Origin: Amycolatopsis rifamycinica
GTDB lineage: Bacteria; Actinomycetota; Actinomycetes; Mycobacteriales; Pseudonocardiaceae
NCBI RefSeq assembly: GCF_000695625.1
Contig: NZ_JMQI01000016.1
Coordinates: 1-64,000 of the forward strand
Direction: 5' to 3'
DNA: 64,000 bases
Shown here: positions 53,569 to 62,840 of the stretch, piece by piece
How positions within the stretch are numbered: the stretch's first letter is position 1
How the letters are laid out: the number at the start of each line of letters is the position of its first letter
Notes under the pieces: model-generated
Told to the model about the DNA's origin: nothing
What the model saw: only the letters and a program-made list of their open reading frames with translations
The model's database searches: none
Position numbers and translations under genes: made by a program

Positions 53569-55136
53569 AGCCCTCCGACATGGGTGTGCTGTTCGACGAG
53601 TGCGCCGACCGGGGCGTGCCGACGGTCGTGCACCTCGATCGCCCGTTCGCCATCGCTCCGGACGCCGGGACGACCCACGACGTGCCCGCGCTCGCCCGGC
53701 TGGTGCGGACGGCGGCGGGCTGGCTGGCGGCGGCCGGTGCCTGGCGCGGTGATCGCGTGGCCATCGTCAAGGACAACCACTGGGACTACGACCTGCTCGC
53801 CTGCGCGGCCGTGCGGATCGGCGCCGTGCCCGCGAAGCTGTCGGGGCAGCTGGCCCCCGAATCCCTCGCCGTCCTGCTCGGCCGGCTCTCGCCGGCCGTC
53901 CTGGTCACGACCGCGGAGGTGCTGGCCGGGGCGGAGTCGGCCGGAGTCGACCTGACCGCCGTCTGCCGGATGACGATGACCGTCGACCGCGAGCACCCGC
54001 GCGCGGCCCACGTCGGCGAATTCCGCGACGCGGCACCGCCACCACCGGTCCGGCCGCGCGCGGACGAGCCGCTGGTGATCATGCACACGTCCGGCACGAC
54101 CGGCCTTCCCAAACTGGTGGTGCACTCCACCCGCACCATCATCGGAGCCCTCGCCCGGCTGGAGGCCGGCCGGGTGCCCGTGGTCGGCGTGCGCCGCGGT
54201 GACACGGTGGCGAACGCCAGCTCGTACGCGCACGGCCGGACGTTCTGCTGGACGGCGAGCGTGCTGTGCCTCGCTCCGAGGAAGATCGTGGTGCTGACCG
54301 ACGCCGACCCGGATCGGGCCGACCCCGTGCTGCGCGCCCACCCGCCGACGGTGATCGAGGCCTTGCCCGCCGCCTACGTGCGGCTGCGGCCGCTGACCAC
54401 CCGGCTGGACAACGCCTTCCGTGACGTCCGGTTGTTCGCGAGCACCTACGACGCCGTGCACCCGCCGATCGTGCGTGGCTATCTCGCTGCGTCGGCGCGC
54501 CGGCGCCCGCTGTGGATGCAGGGCTGGGGGCAGAGCGAGACGGGGCCGATCACGTTCCGCTTCCTCGGCCGGAAGTCGGCCGCTTGGCGCAACGCCGGAC
54601 GCCCGATCCCGCTGCGCACGCGGCTGCGGGTCGTCGACCCGGCCACGCTCAACCCGGTCCCGCGCGGTGGCCCGGGCGTCGTGCAGGTCCGCACCCCGGC
54701 CCGCTGCCTCGGCTACGTCGGCGAGGACGAGCGGTTCGCGGGCAAGTGCGCGGACGGGTGGTGGAACACCGGCGACATCGGGGTGCTGACCCCGACCGGG
54801 TCCGTGCGCCTGCTGGACCGTGAGGTGGACACCGTGCCGGGGATGAGCTGCCTCGCCGTGGAAGACGCGGTCGAGGACCGCCTGGGCACCGTCGTCGAGT
54901 GCGTCGTGCTCGGCCGGGCCGATGCCCCGCCGCTGCCGGTGGTCGTCACGGCCGACGGCACGCTGGACCCCGCGGCGTGGTCCGCGGCGGTCGCGGACCT
55001 GCCGCCCCTGGCCGAGCCCGTAGCCCTGGCGCGGGAGGACGTGCCCCGCACCGGCACCGGAAAGGTCCGCCGCACCGCGCTGCTCGCCGCGCTCACCGGG
55101 AACGCCGCGCCGGCGGGTTCCGGCCGCTGGACCTGA
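53565..55136 (+). CDS. AMP-forming acyl-CoA synthetase/ligase
   Basis: A 523-residue class I adenylate-forming enzyme. The P-loop is IMHTSGTTGLPKLV near residue 170, the aromatic motif GWGQSETGPI near 322, the hinge region GWWNTGDIG near 400, and the C-terminal Lys motif is in RTGTGKVRRTALL. It activates a carboxylic acid, perhaps a carboxylated aromatic or fatty acid, for transfer to CoA or to an amine made by the aminotransferases. The GTG start overlaps the previous stop. Confidence 0.88.
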   Translation: MKPSDMGVLFDECADRGVPTVVHLDRPFAIAPDAGTTHDVPALARLVRTAAGWLAAAGAWRGDRVAIVKDNHWDYDLLACAAVRIGAVPAKLSGQLAPESLAVLLGRLSPAVLVTTAEVLAGAESAGVDLTAVCRMTMTVDREHPRAAHVGEFRDAAPPPPVRPRADEPLVIMHTSGTTGLPKLVVHSTRTIIGALARLEAGRVPVVGVRRGDTVANASSYAHGRTFCWTASVLCLAPRKIVVLTDADPDRADPVLRAHPPTVIEALPAAYVRLRPLTTRLDNAFRDVRLFASTYDAVHPPIVRGYLAASARRRPLWMQGWGQSETGPITFRFLGRKSAAWRNAGRPIPLRTRLRVVDPATLNPVPRGGPGVVQVRTPARCLGYVGEDERFAGKCADGWWNTGDIGVLTPTGSVRLLDREVDTVPGMSCLAVEDAVEDRLGTVVECVVLGRADAPPLPVVVTADGTLDPAAWSAAVADLPPLAEPVALAREDVPRTGTGKVRRTALLAALTGNAAPAGSGRWT

Positions 55137-55145
55137 AGGAGCACG

Positions 55146-55931
55146 ATGACTCTCGTCGGACGGCGATACGTTTTCGACAACGACAACACCCACAGCGACG
55201 AGCAGCACCGCTGCCTGGCCGCGGCCTACGACCCCGCCACCACGGAATCGCTCGCCGCGACCGGCGTGGGCCCGGGATGGCAGTGCCTCGAGGTCGGCGC
55301 GGGCGGCGGCAGCATCGCGCACTGGCTCGCCGGACGGGTCGCCCCCACCGGCGGGGTCCTGGCCACCGACATCAACCCCCGGCACATCCGCCCGGCCTCC
55401 GGGCTCACGGTCGAACGGCACGACGTCGTCCGAGACGCCCTCCCGGAGCAGCGATTCGACCTGATCCATGCCCGGCTCGTCCTGCTCCACCTTCCCGAGC
55501 GCCTCGCGGTGCTCGAAAAACTGGTGCGGGCGGTGAAACCGGGCGGCTGGCTGCAGCTCGACGAGTTCGACATCGCGTACGGGCCGGCGCTGGCCGGTCC
55601 GGAAACGGGGTTGTACGAGCGGTTCCTCGACGCCAAGGCCGAGCTGATGCGGAACGCCGGGGCGCTGGGCACCTGGGGACGTTCGGTGGGCGCGGCCATG
55701 ACCGCGGCCGGTCTGGAGCGGGTCGAAGCGCGGCCGCACGTGTCGCTGTGGGACCGCGACTCCGCCGGCCTGCGGCTGCTGGTGCACCACACCCGGCACC
55801 TGCGGGACAAGTTCGTCGCGGCCGGATTCTCCGACGACGACCTCGCCCGCGTGCGGGACGTCATGGCACACGAAGACTTCCGCGCGTGCTCCTGCCTGTT
55901 CTACACCGTGCGTGGACGGCGGCCGGCATGA
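55146..55931 (+). CDS. SAM-dependent methyltransferase
   Basis: A 261-residue class I methyltransferase. Motif I is CLEVGAGGGSIAHWLAGRV (about residues 48-66), with VLATDINPRHIRP following. The ATG at 55146 has GAAGGAG 6 nt upstream and comes 9 bp after the previous stop, the only real gap in the rightward operon, so it has its own ribosome entry. It resembles methyltransferases that act on small natural-product acceptors. The two methyltransferases here are not closely similar. Confidence 0.9.
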   Translation: MTLVGRRYVFDNDNTHSDEQHRCLAAAYDPATTESLAATGVGPGWQCLEVGAGGGSIAHWLAGRVAPTGGVLATDINPRHIRPASGLTVERHDVVRDALPEQRFDLIHARLVLLHLPERLAVLEKLVRAVKPGGWLQLDEFDIAYGPALAGPETGLYERFLDAKAELMRNAGALGTWGRSVGAAMTAAGLERVEARPHVSLWDRDSAGLRLLVHHTRHLRDKFVAAGFSDDDLARVRDVMAHEDFRACSCLFYTVRGRRPA

Positions 55932-57496
55932 CCGCGACGCTTTCCACCGCCCACCCGGCGGCCCGGCTCGCCGGTGACCACCTCACCGCCCTCGACGCGG
56001 GTGACCGCGGGGTCGAGCCGATCGTCGGCTGGGCCGGGCCGGTCGACCTGCCGCTCACCGACGAGGTGCTCGTGCAGGCGGCCTGCGGGATCATGCACGT
56101 CCACGGCCGGGCGCGCGGCACCCCTGAGCCCCTGGCCGTCGACTACGCGACCGCGGTGGCCGGCGTGCTCGCCACCGCCGGGGTGCTCGCCGCGGAGTTC
56201 GCGCGAGCCCGCGGGCGGCCGGTGTCGGCCGTACGCACCTCCGTCGCCCAAGCCGCTCTGCTGTCCGTGGGCCAGTATCTGGCGTGCGGGCCGGACGGCC
56301 CGGCCCGCGCCGCCGGGGTGCCGCCCCCGTTCGTGTCGGGCGACGGTGTCCGGTTCGAGATCGAGACCCTGCGGGCCGAGGACTGGCACCGGTTCTGGCG
56401 GGCGATGGGGGCCGGGGACCAGATGCTGCGCGAGGGGTGGCCGCCGTTCCTGCACCGGTTCGCGACCGCGACCTGCCCCCTGCCCGCCGCCTTGCACGAC
56501 GTGCTGTCCGCACACCCGTTCACCGAGATCCACCGCGCCGGCGCGGCGTGCGAGGTGAGCGTCGTGCCCATCGGTGACGCGCCACCGGTCCCGGTGTGGA
56601 CCTTCAGCCCCTTGCCGGGCGGCCCCGGGGCCCCGGCGGCCGATCCCGGCCTCGACGCACCGCTGCGGGGGATCCGGGTGGTCGAGTCGGCCCGCCGGAT
56701 CCAGGGGCCGCTGGCCGGGCACGTGCTCGGCCTGCTCGGCGCGGACGTGCTGCGGATCGAGCCACCGGGCGGCGACCCGGCGCGCGGAGTACCCCCGCTG
56801 ACCGGCGGGGTATCCGCGCGCTTCGCGGCGCTGAACGCGGGCAAGGACGCGGTGGAACTCGACCTCACACATCCGGCCGGGCGGGCCGCGGCGAAGGAGC
56901 TGGTCGCCGGCGCGGACGTGTTCTTGCACAACTGGGCGCCCGGCAAGGCCGAAGCGTGGGGCATGGACGCGCCGGACCTCGCGGCGGTGCGTCCCGGGCT
57001 GGTGTACGCGGCGGCGTCGGGCTGGGGGCCACACCTCGGCCGGCGTCCGCCACTGGGCACGGACTACGTCGTGCAGGCGTACAGCGGGCTCGCCGCGGCG
57101 CTGCGCCCGCCCGGCGAGCCACCGGCTCCGTCCCTGATGACGATCACCGACGTGCTCGGCGGACTCGTCTGCGCCGTCGGTGTGCTCGCCGGGCTCGGCC
57201 GCCGGGAACGCACCGGCGCCGGGTGCCGCGCCGACACGTCCCTGCTGTCCGCGGCGAGCACCGTTCCCCGGAGCCGCCGGGAGTTCCGCCGTCCGATCCG
57301 GACCGCAGACGGCTACGTCGCCGTGTCCGCCACCACTGTTCACGACGACACGGGGCAGTGCACGAGCGAAGAACTGCTGGCCGGGCTCCGGGCGGCCGGC
57401 GTGCCCGCGGTGGCGGTGACGACCGACCTCGGCGCCCTGAGCATTGATCCCCGCTTCGCCGCCGCTCTGCACCGGCCACCGTGGGAGTTCCGATGA
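55928..57496 (+). CDS. CaiB/BaiF family (class III) CoA-transferase, two-domain form
   Basis: A 522-residue protein. The second half starts at about residue 255 (LRGIRVVESARRIQGPLAGH) and carries the family signature LNAGKDAVELDLTHPAGRAA, VYAAASGWG and the probable catalytic Asp in GTDYVVQAYSGLAAAL. The first half (about 30-245) is a degenerate CoA-transferase-like domain without the Asp motif. Such fused forms occur in actinomycetes. It should move CoA between acids or onto the acid activated by a neighbouring ligase. The tail after 460 is shortened compared with full family members. Confidence 0.82.
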   Translation: MTATLSTAHPAARLAGDHLTALDAGDRGVEPIVGWAGPVDLPLTDEVLVQAACGIMHVHGRARGTPEPLAVDYATAVAGVLATAGVLAAEFARARGRPVSAVRTSVAQAALLSVGQYLACGPDGPARAAGVPPPFVSGDGVRFEIETLRAEDWHRFWRAMGAGDQMLREGWPPFLHRFATATCPLPAALHDVLSAHPFTEIHRAGAACEVSVVPIGDAPPVPVWTFSPLPGGPGAPAADPGLDAPLRGIRVVESARRIQGPLAGHVLGLLGADVLRIEPPGGDPARGVPPLTGGVSARFAALNAGKDAVELDLTHPAGRAAAKELVAGADVFLHNWAPGKAEAWGMDAPDLAAVRPGLVYAAASGWGPHLGRRPPLGTDYVVQAYSGLAAALRPPGEPPAPSLMTITDVLGGLVCAVGVLAGLGRRERTGAGCRADTSLLSAASTVPRSRREFRRPIRTADGYVAVSATTVHDDTGQCTSEELLAGLRAAGVPAVAVTTDLGALSIDPRFAAALHRPPWEFR

Positions 57497-59061
57497 GTGC
57501 CGCGTGGACGTCGACGACCGGCATCGCGATCCCGGACCTCGTGCCCGCGAAGCTGCGGCGCGAATGGGTGAGGCGAGGGCTGTGTCCCGGCCAGGACATC
57601 CACCGGTCGTTCACCGGACACGTGGACGCGCACCCGGACCGGCAGGCGGTGATCGACGACGCCGGCCCGGTCACCTACGCCGAACTCGACCGCGCCGTGT
57701 CCGCCACCGCGGCCGGGCTGCTCGCCGCCGGACTCGGCCGACGCGACATCATCGGCATCCGGATGGTCAACAGCAGGCACGCGGTCGCGGCCGAGCTGGC
57801 GGTCGCCGCCGTCGGCGCGGTGTCCCTGCCGTTCCCCGCCGGGCGAGGGAGCAGGGACGCGGTCAGTCTCCTGCGGCGGGCCCGGGCGAGCGGCCTGCTC
57901 ATCGACCGGGGGACGGGCGGCTTCCTGGGGGACCGGGCGCTGCCTCACCTGCGGGCGATCCTCGCCCCCGAGGAATTGGCCACCCCGGCGGCGGCCGCTC
58001 GCCCCGTTCCCGCGGTCGCTCCCGGTGATCCGGCGCGCATCCTCGTGTCCTCCGGCTCGGAGACCGAACCGAAGATGGTCGCCTACTCGCACGATGCGTT
58101 CCTGGGTGGGCGTGCGAATTACGTGCGCGCGCTCCACGCGGACGACACCCCGATGCGCAACCTGGTGCTGGTGCCGCTGTCGTCGTCGTTCGGCTCCTGC
58201 GGAATCCCGATCACCGTGGCGGCACTCGGTGCGACGCTCATCGTTCAGCGGGAATTCGATCCGGGCTCCGCACTGCGCGCGATCGCCGAACACCAGCCGA
58301 CCCACGTGTTCGGCGTGCCCACGATGCTGAGCCGCCTCGCCGAACGCCACCCAGGCCGGCGCCCGCGGGGACTCCACGCGCTGGTGTCCAGCGGCGCGCC
58401 CATGCCGCCCCGGGCCGAACGGCGAATCCGCGCCCGATTCCGCACGCGGGTCATCCTCGTCTACGGCTCGACAGACGGCGTGAACTGCCACAACGCGGTC
58501 GACGGCCGCCCCGACCCGGCCGTCGCCACGATCACCATCGCCGACGAAGCCGGCCGATCCCTCCCGCGTGGCACGGAAGGCGAGATCCACGCCCGCGGCC
58601 CGATGACGCCACTGTCCTATGTGGCCGACCACGAGCTGAACGCGCGCTACCGCACCCCCGGCGGCTGGGTCCGCACCGGCGACCACGGCTTCTTCGACGA
58701 GCAGGGTGTGCTGCACGTGACCGGCCGCACCAGGCAGACCATCCTCCGCGGCGGCCGCACGATCAGCCCGGCCGAAGTCGAGATGTGCCTCGCCGCCCAC
58801 CCCGGCCTCGCCGAAGTCAGTTGCGTCGGCATCCCGGACCCCGATCTCGGCGAACGACTGTGCGCTTGCGTCGTGCCCCACGGAAACCACCGTCGACCCG
58901 ACCTCGCGGAATTGACCGATTACCTCCGCAACCACCACGAACTCGAACCGGTGAAGCTACCGGAACGGCTCCTCATCCTGCCCACCCTCCCGTTGGGCCC
59001 AACCGGAAAGATCTGCCGCACCACCCTGATCCGGCTCGCCACCCGCGACTCTCGTCGATGA
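57493..59061 (+). CDS. Second AMP-forming ligase (class I adenylate-forming enzyme)
   Basis: A 522-residue adenylating enzyme. The P-loop is altered to ILVSSGSETEPKMV (Ser-rich instead of TSGTTGxPK), the aromatic motif is VYGSTDGVN, the hinge is VRTGDHGFFDEQG, and the C-terminal Lys is in LGPTGKICRTTL, so catalysis is possible but substrate handling may differ. It is the last gene of the rightward operon. Its acid substrate is unknown; with the other ligase it suggests two activated acids. No carrier protein is adjacent. Confidence 0.87.
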   Translation: MSAAWTSTTGIAIPDLVPAKLRREWVRRGLCPGQDIHRSFTGHVDAHPDRQAVIDDAGPVTYAELDRAVSATAAGLLAAGLGRRDIIGIRMVNSRHAVAAELAVAAVGAVSLPFPAGRGSRDAVSLLRRARASGLLIDRGTGGFLGDRALPHLRAILAPEELATPAAAARPVPAVAPGDPARILVSSGSETEPKMVAYSHDAFLGGRANYVRALHADDTPMRNLVLVPLSSSFGSCGIPITVAALGATLIVQREFDPGSALRAIAEHQPTHVFGVPTMLSRLAERHPGRRPRGLHALVSSGAPMPPRAERRIRARFRTRVILVYGSTDGVNCHNAVDGRPDPAVATITIADEAGRSLPRGTEGEIHARGPMTPLSYVADHELNARYRTPGGWVRTGDHGFFDEQGVLHVTGRTRQTILRGGRTISPAEVEMCLAAHPGLAEVSCVGIPDPDLGERLCACVVPHGNHRRPDLAELTDYLRNHHELEPVKLPERLLILPTLPLGPTGKICRTTLIRLATRDSRR

Positions 59062-59448
59062 CCTGCGGACACGAAATTCGTGACGTGCCGCCCGGATCGC
59101 GCGCTCCTGGCCGCAGCTCACAGCGTGTCCCTGGCGACGAGGGTGACTTCGCCGGCCGCCGATGCTGCCACGTCCGGATGGAAGGAGCGCAAGGAAGGCG
59201 GATGACCGCGGCGCAGCGCGAGCCCATCGCGGCGTAGGAGCCGCACCTGCGCGCGGCGCGGCCGGAACTGGACGCGCGCCAGGCGCGGGTGCTGGTGCAC
59301 GCGGGGTTCGGGGTGGTCGTGGAGACCGGCCGGTGGCTGCGGTGAGAGGGCCGGCCTGAGCACCGGGCGGCGGTGCCGGCGGGTGTGCTCGGCTTCTGAC
59401 GCCGGGCATGGCCGCCGTGACTGGTTTCCCCGGGCGGCGCAGCCGTGC
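59062..59448. other. Gene-poor stretch with a TetR remnant
   Basis: About 390 bp after the biosynthetic operon. Apart from the TetR-like fragment at 59238-59345 and a short palindrome CACGAAATTCGTG at 59070-59082 that may help terminate the operon, I see nothing. Confidence 0.5.
59238..59345 (+). pseudogene. TetR-family regulator C-terminal fragment
   Basis: The plus strand reads HLRAARPELDARQARVLVHA and then GFGVVVETGRWLR before a stop, like the end of actinomycete TetR regulators (TetR_C_33-like). No helix-turn-helix is upstream. It may be what remains of the regulator of the neighbouring cluster. Confidence 0.5.
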
Positions 59449-60207
59449 TCAGTCGTCGTCGTGGCGGCGGCGGTCGCGGCGGCGGGGGCCCTGGGTGTGG
59501 CCCGGTGCCCGTTCGAGGTCCTCGTGGGTGGTGCGGGGGAGCCGGCCGCGTTGCGCCATGCTCTGCCCCTCTCTGCGGAGCTGCCGGGCGTACTCGTCGG
59601 CCTCGTTCACCAGCCGGGGCCGGTGCTCGCAGAACCAGCGGAACACCATCAGAGTCAGCTGGTGGCCCCGGGGTAGGTGGTTGCCGTGGCCGCGATGGCG
59701 GTGGTCGTCCTTGAGCTCCTCCATGAACTCGTGCATGAAGCGCTCCGCGCGGGCCGGATCGATCCGGCTGCCGTCCTCGTTCACGATCGAGCCGCGTTCC
59801 AGCAGGTCCGCGATGTCCCGGAGGACCTGGGGGGAGATCTGCGGATGGAGGCCTTCCGTGCCGGGCGGCCGGACCCGGTCGCGGGGCGCCGCGACCACCG
59901 GAACCACCGGTCCCCGGCCGGGCGCGGTGGCGGGGGCGGGGGACACCGGCTCGCGGATCGCCGCTCCGGGAACCCCCGGTGCGGCGGCGGGCGGCAACGG
60001 GACCGGGTTGCGGACCGGGGCGGCAGGCAGCCCGGGCGCGTGCAGTGCTTCCCTCAGCGCGCGACGGCGCGCGGTCCCGCCCGGGTCGAACGACGCCGGG
60101 AGCACCAGGGGACCGATCGGCACGGTGAACCGGTCGCGCGGCGGATTCCCGATGCGGAAGGACAGCGGGACGAACTCGGCGGGACTGCCCAGCCAGGACG
60201 TCAGGAC
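59449..60207 (-). CDS. C-terminal part of the split eCIS-cargo-like protein
   Basis: Coding signal on the minus strand switches to this frame exactly where the upstream frame stops (60201). No ATG, GTG or TTG lies near the switch; the only in-frame ATG is at 60399, well inside the other gene. The 250 residues begin VLTSWLGSPAEFVPLSFRIG, pass a Pro-rich stretch, a helical part ISPQVLRDIADLLERGSIVN and ERFMHEFMEELKDDHRHRGH, and end in a basic tail RRRDRRRHDDD. It is most simply the C-terminus of the same gene after a frameshift. Function unknown. Confidence 0.5.
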   Translation of the reverse strand, partial: VLTSWLGSPAEFVPLSFRIGNPPRDRFTVPIGPLVLPASFDPGGTARRRALREALHAPGLPAAPVRNPVPLPPAAAPGVPGAAIREPVSPAPATAPGRGPVVPVVAAPRDRVRPPGTEGLHPQISPQVLRDIADLLERGSIVNEDGSRIDPARAERFMHEFMEELKDDHRHRGHGNHLPRGHQLTLMVFRWFCEHRPRLVNEADEYARQLRREGQSMAQRGRLPRTTHEDLERAPGHTQGPRRRDRRRHDDD

Positions 60208-60842
60208 CCGGTCCTGGCTTCGGCCGGGATCGGCAGCCCGGTCAGGGCGCGGGCCTCGAACTGCAGCGCGTCGATGACGTGGAACGGACGCCAGCTGACC
60301 CGGAGCGGGAGGCCGGTGCCCGCAAGTTCGTCGTACTGCACGGGACCCATGAACCCGTCGGCCGCACTTCCGCCGCGGTCCAGGACCGGGCGGTACCACG
60401 GCTGCCGGGCCAGGTACTCCCTGCCTCGCTCCGAGGCGGCGACGCGCTGCTGTTGCGCGGCGAACTGGTGTTCCCGGACCACCGCGGGCGGGTAGAAGCC
60501 GACCGGCGTGCTTCGCGGCCCGACCGGATCGGTGAGGCGGCCGCGCGGCGGCCGCGGAGCGGGGTCGGCTTCGGCCGGCGGCGGCCGGACGTAGTTCCAG
60601 GAGCCGCCGGCCGGCGGCTCGGCGACCGGTTCGACGGGCAGTTCGACCGGCGGCGGTGGCGGGGGTGGTGGCGCCTCCACCGGAGTCAGGCTCTGCCGCT
60701 GGGCGGTGACCAACCGCGCCACGACGGTGTTCCCGGCGGCCTGCTGCAGGGCCAGGAGCGTGTCATGACCGTGCGGCGCCCCCGATGAGCGGCAGGGCGG
60801 CGCGCTTGGCTCGGTACTGTCCCGCGAAGGTCGTTCCCGCAT
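60201..60842 (-). CDS. Protein with eCIS-cargo-like N-terminus, N-terminal part
   Basis: A 213-residue frame. Near the N-terminus LLALQQAAGNTVVARLVTAQ matches the short motif found in proteins linked to extracellular contractile injection systems of actinomycetes. A Pro-rich linker (VEAPPPPPPPPVELPVEPV) follows, then a folded part with YLARQPWYRPVLDRGGSAAD. The frame ends at a TGA where another frame takes over, so the protein is probably truncated by a frameshift (about 464 residues if joined). No sheath or tube genes are in the window. Confidence 0.6.
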   Translation of the reverse strand: MRERPSRDSTEPSAPPCRSSGAPHGHDTLLALQQAAGNTVVARLVTAQRQSLTPVEAPPPPPPPPVELPVEPVAEPPAGGSWNYVRPPPAEADPAPRPPRGRLTDPVGPRSTPVGFYPPAVVREHQFAAQQQRVAASERGREYLARQPWYRPVLDRGGSAADGFMGPVQYDELAGTGLPLRVSWRPFHVIDALQFEARALTGLPIPAEARTGS

Positions 60843-60939
60843 GACGTTCCTCCCGTCGGCACAGTTACCGACAGGGATAACACGGCGAGGCGGAATCCGG
60901 GGCCACTCCGCGGGCGTCCGCGCAGGCGTGTTCCGCCGC

Positions 60940-61250
60940 CCCTGCGGGCAGCCGGGGGAACGGCTTCGCCGTGGGGTCGAGGGTCGCCATCGAGGCCATG
61001 GTGTCGATGCCGGCGTTGGCGATCACCACGTCGATGCGTCGAAGTGCGCGGCGGCCTGGGGGGCATGGCCGTTCGCAGGCCGGTCAAGTCGCGCACATCG
61101 GCCCGCCGGGCCCGGGCGACAGTGGCGCCACCGAGGGCTTGGGCCTGGGCTGCGCCGGCCTCGGCGTTGAGGTCGAGCAAGGCCGGGTTGGCGCCCCGGG
61201 CGCGTAGAGCCTGGGCCAGGGGATAGGTCGGCTGCCCGGTGTTCCCCGGC
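60940..61250 (-). pseudogene. Short-chain dehydrogenase remnant
   Basis: The minus strand reads ALRARGANPALLDLNAEAGA and VARARRADVRDLTGLRTAM, then, after a frameshift, RIDVVIANAGIDTMASMATL. These are the second strand, the third strand with its conserved Asp, and the NAG motif of an SDR. The cofactor Gly motif, catalytic Tyr-Lys and C-terminus are missing. Confidence 0.7.
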
Positions 61251-61259
61251 AGCCGAGGT

Positions 61260-61727
61260 GCAGAGCACCGAGGGATAGGCGGTCTCGCGCAGTTGGCACG
61301 GATCCCGGCGCCCGGCGCGCCAGACGAGTACCGCGGCGCCGCCTCCACCCGCCGGGGCGCCGCCGGCCGTTCAACCGTTTCGACAAGATCGAAAAATCGT
61401 CGGCGAGATCCATTCGAAAATGATGTTGACAGTTCCGCTGGGCCAGACGGGTGTGATCGGGGTCATGTCCAAGTAAAAATAAAGGTAAAGCTTGGATTTG
61501 GGCTGGCTTTGGTCTCCGCTCTTCGCGGGAACGGCGACTCCTCCGATCGGTGGAGTCGCTGTCCTTCGGGTAGTGGAGGAATTGGATCTAAACATCGACA
61601 TCAATGGTTCGTCTGGGTGCGAACAATGGTGACGTCGGTTGCGAGGGCTTCCGGTTCTTCTTAGCGTTGAAAGCGTCACCAATTGGGGGCTCGACATAAA
61701 CCAGTCCGTAGTGAAATGGGGGCAGTG
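61260..61727. other. AT-richer leader region upstream of carA
   Basis: About 470 bp with clearly lower G+C than the rest of the window (61380-61720 especially). It has no credible gene. It contains a short hairpin at 61534-61559 and should hold the carA promoter. Composition suggests regulatory or foreign DNA. Confidence 0.5.
61534..61559 (+). promoter_or_regulatory. Hairpin in the carA leader
   Basis: GCGACTCC and GGAGTCGC form a perfect 8-bp stem with a 10-nt loop, about 170 nt upstream of carA. It may be an attenuator or terminator; there is no U-run. Confidence 0.35.
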
Positions 61728-62840
61728 ATGCTATCGGCCGCGCTAGTACTCGAAGACGGCCGGGTGTTCCGCGGTGCAGCCTTTGGTGCGCAGGGCCGGA
61801 CTCGTGGTGAGGCGGTGTTCTGCACCGGCATGACGGGTTACCAGGAGACGCTGACTGATCCGTCGTACCACGGGCAGATCGTGGTGCAGACGGCGCCGCA
61901 GATCGGGAACACCGGCTGGAATGACGAGGATGACGAGTCTTCGAAGATTTGGGTCAACGGTTATGTGGTGCGCGACCCCGCGCGCACGCCGTCCAACTGG
62001 CGCTCGAAGCGGTCTCTGGATGAGGAGCTGGTGCGCCAGGGGATCGTCGGTATCGCCGAGGTCGACACCCGTTCGCTGACCCGCCATCTGCGTGAGCTCG
62101 GTGCGATGCGGGCCGGGGTGTTCTCCGGTGACGCGCTGGGCACGGTCGACGACATGGTCGCCGAGGTGCTGGCCAGCCCGAAGATGGAGGGTGCGGACCT
62201 GGCCGGCCAGGTCACCACGCCGAAGCCGTACGTCATCTCGCCTTCCGGTGACGTCCGCTTCCGCGTCGTGGCGCTGGACCTGGGCATCAAGTCCAACACC
62301 CCGCGCCAGATGGTCAAGCGCGGCATCGAGGTGCACGTGCTGCCCTCCACGTCCACCCTGGACGAGCTGCTGGCGGTCGAGCCGGACGGTGTGTTCCTGT
62401 CGAACGGCCCGGGCGACCCGGCCACCACGACGCACGCCACCGAGCTGACCAAGCAGGTGCTCGGCCGCGAGATCCCGCTGTTCGGCATCTGCTTCGGCAA
62501 CCAGGTCCTCGGCCGCGCGCTCGGCCTGGACACGTACAAGATGCGCTACGGGCACCGCGGCATCAACATCCCGGTGATCGACGTCGCGACCAAGTCGGTG
62601 GCGATCACCGCGCAGAACCACGGCTTCGCCTTGGAAGGCGAGCCAGGGCAGCGCTTCGAGTCGCCGTTCGGCGCGGCTCAGGTCAGCCACTACTGCGCCA
62701 ACGACGGCGCGGTCGAGGGCCTGCGGGCGTTCGACGTCCCGGCGTTCTCGGTCCAGTACCACCCCGAAGCCGCGGCCGGCCCGCACGACGCGGCCCCCCT
62801 GTTCGACGATTTCGTTTCGCTCATGGAGAAGAAGGCCTGA
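61728..62840 (+). CDS. carA: Carbamoyl-phosphate synthase small subunit
   Basis: The 370-residue glutamine amidotransferase subunit supplies ammonia for carbamoyl phosphate, used for pyrimidines and arginine. The N-terminal half has [20 protein letters not shown] and [20 protein letters not shown]; the class I GATase half has the nucleophile Cys in [12 protein letters not shown] and His-Glu in [10 protein letters not shown]. The ATG at 61728 follows GGGGG; an in-frame GTG lies just before. It overlaps carB by one base. No pyrR, pyrB or pyrC genes precede it, unlike the usual actinomycete pyr operon. Confidence 0.95.
   Translation: MLSAALVLEDGRVFRGAAFGAQGRTRGEAVFCTGMTGYQETLTDPSYHGQIVVQTAPQIGNTGWNDEDDESSKIWVNGYVVRDPARTPSNWRSKRSLDEELVRQGIVGIAEVDTRSLTRHLRELGAMRAGVFSGDALGTVDDMVAEVLASPKMEGADLAGQVTTPKPYVISPSGDVRFRVVALDLGIKSNTPRQMVKRGIEVHVLPSTSTLDELLAVEPDGVFLSNGPGDPATTTHATELTKQVLGREIPLFGICFGNQVLGRALGLDTYKMRYGHRGINIPVIDVATKSVAITAQNHGFALEGEPGQRFESPFGAAQVSHYCANDGAVEGLRAFDVPAFSVQYHPEAAAGPHDAAPLFDDFVSLMEKKA

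Noticed and set aside
42521-59061. A LysW-type amino-group carrier pathway because of the M20 hydrolase
   Set aside because: No LysW-like carrier or LysX-like ligase is present in the window, so there is no support beyond the M20 enzyme.
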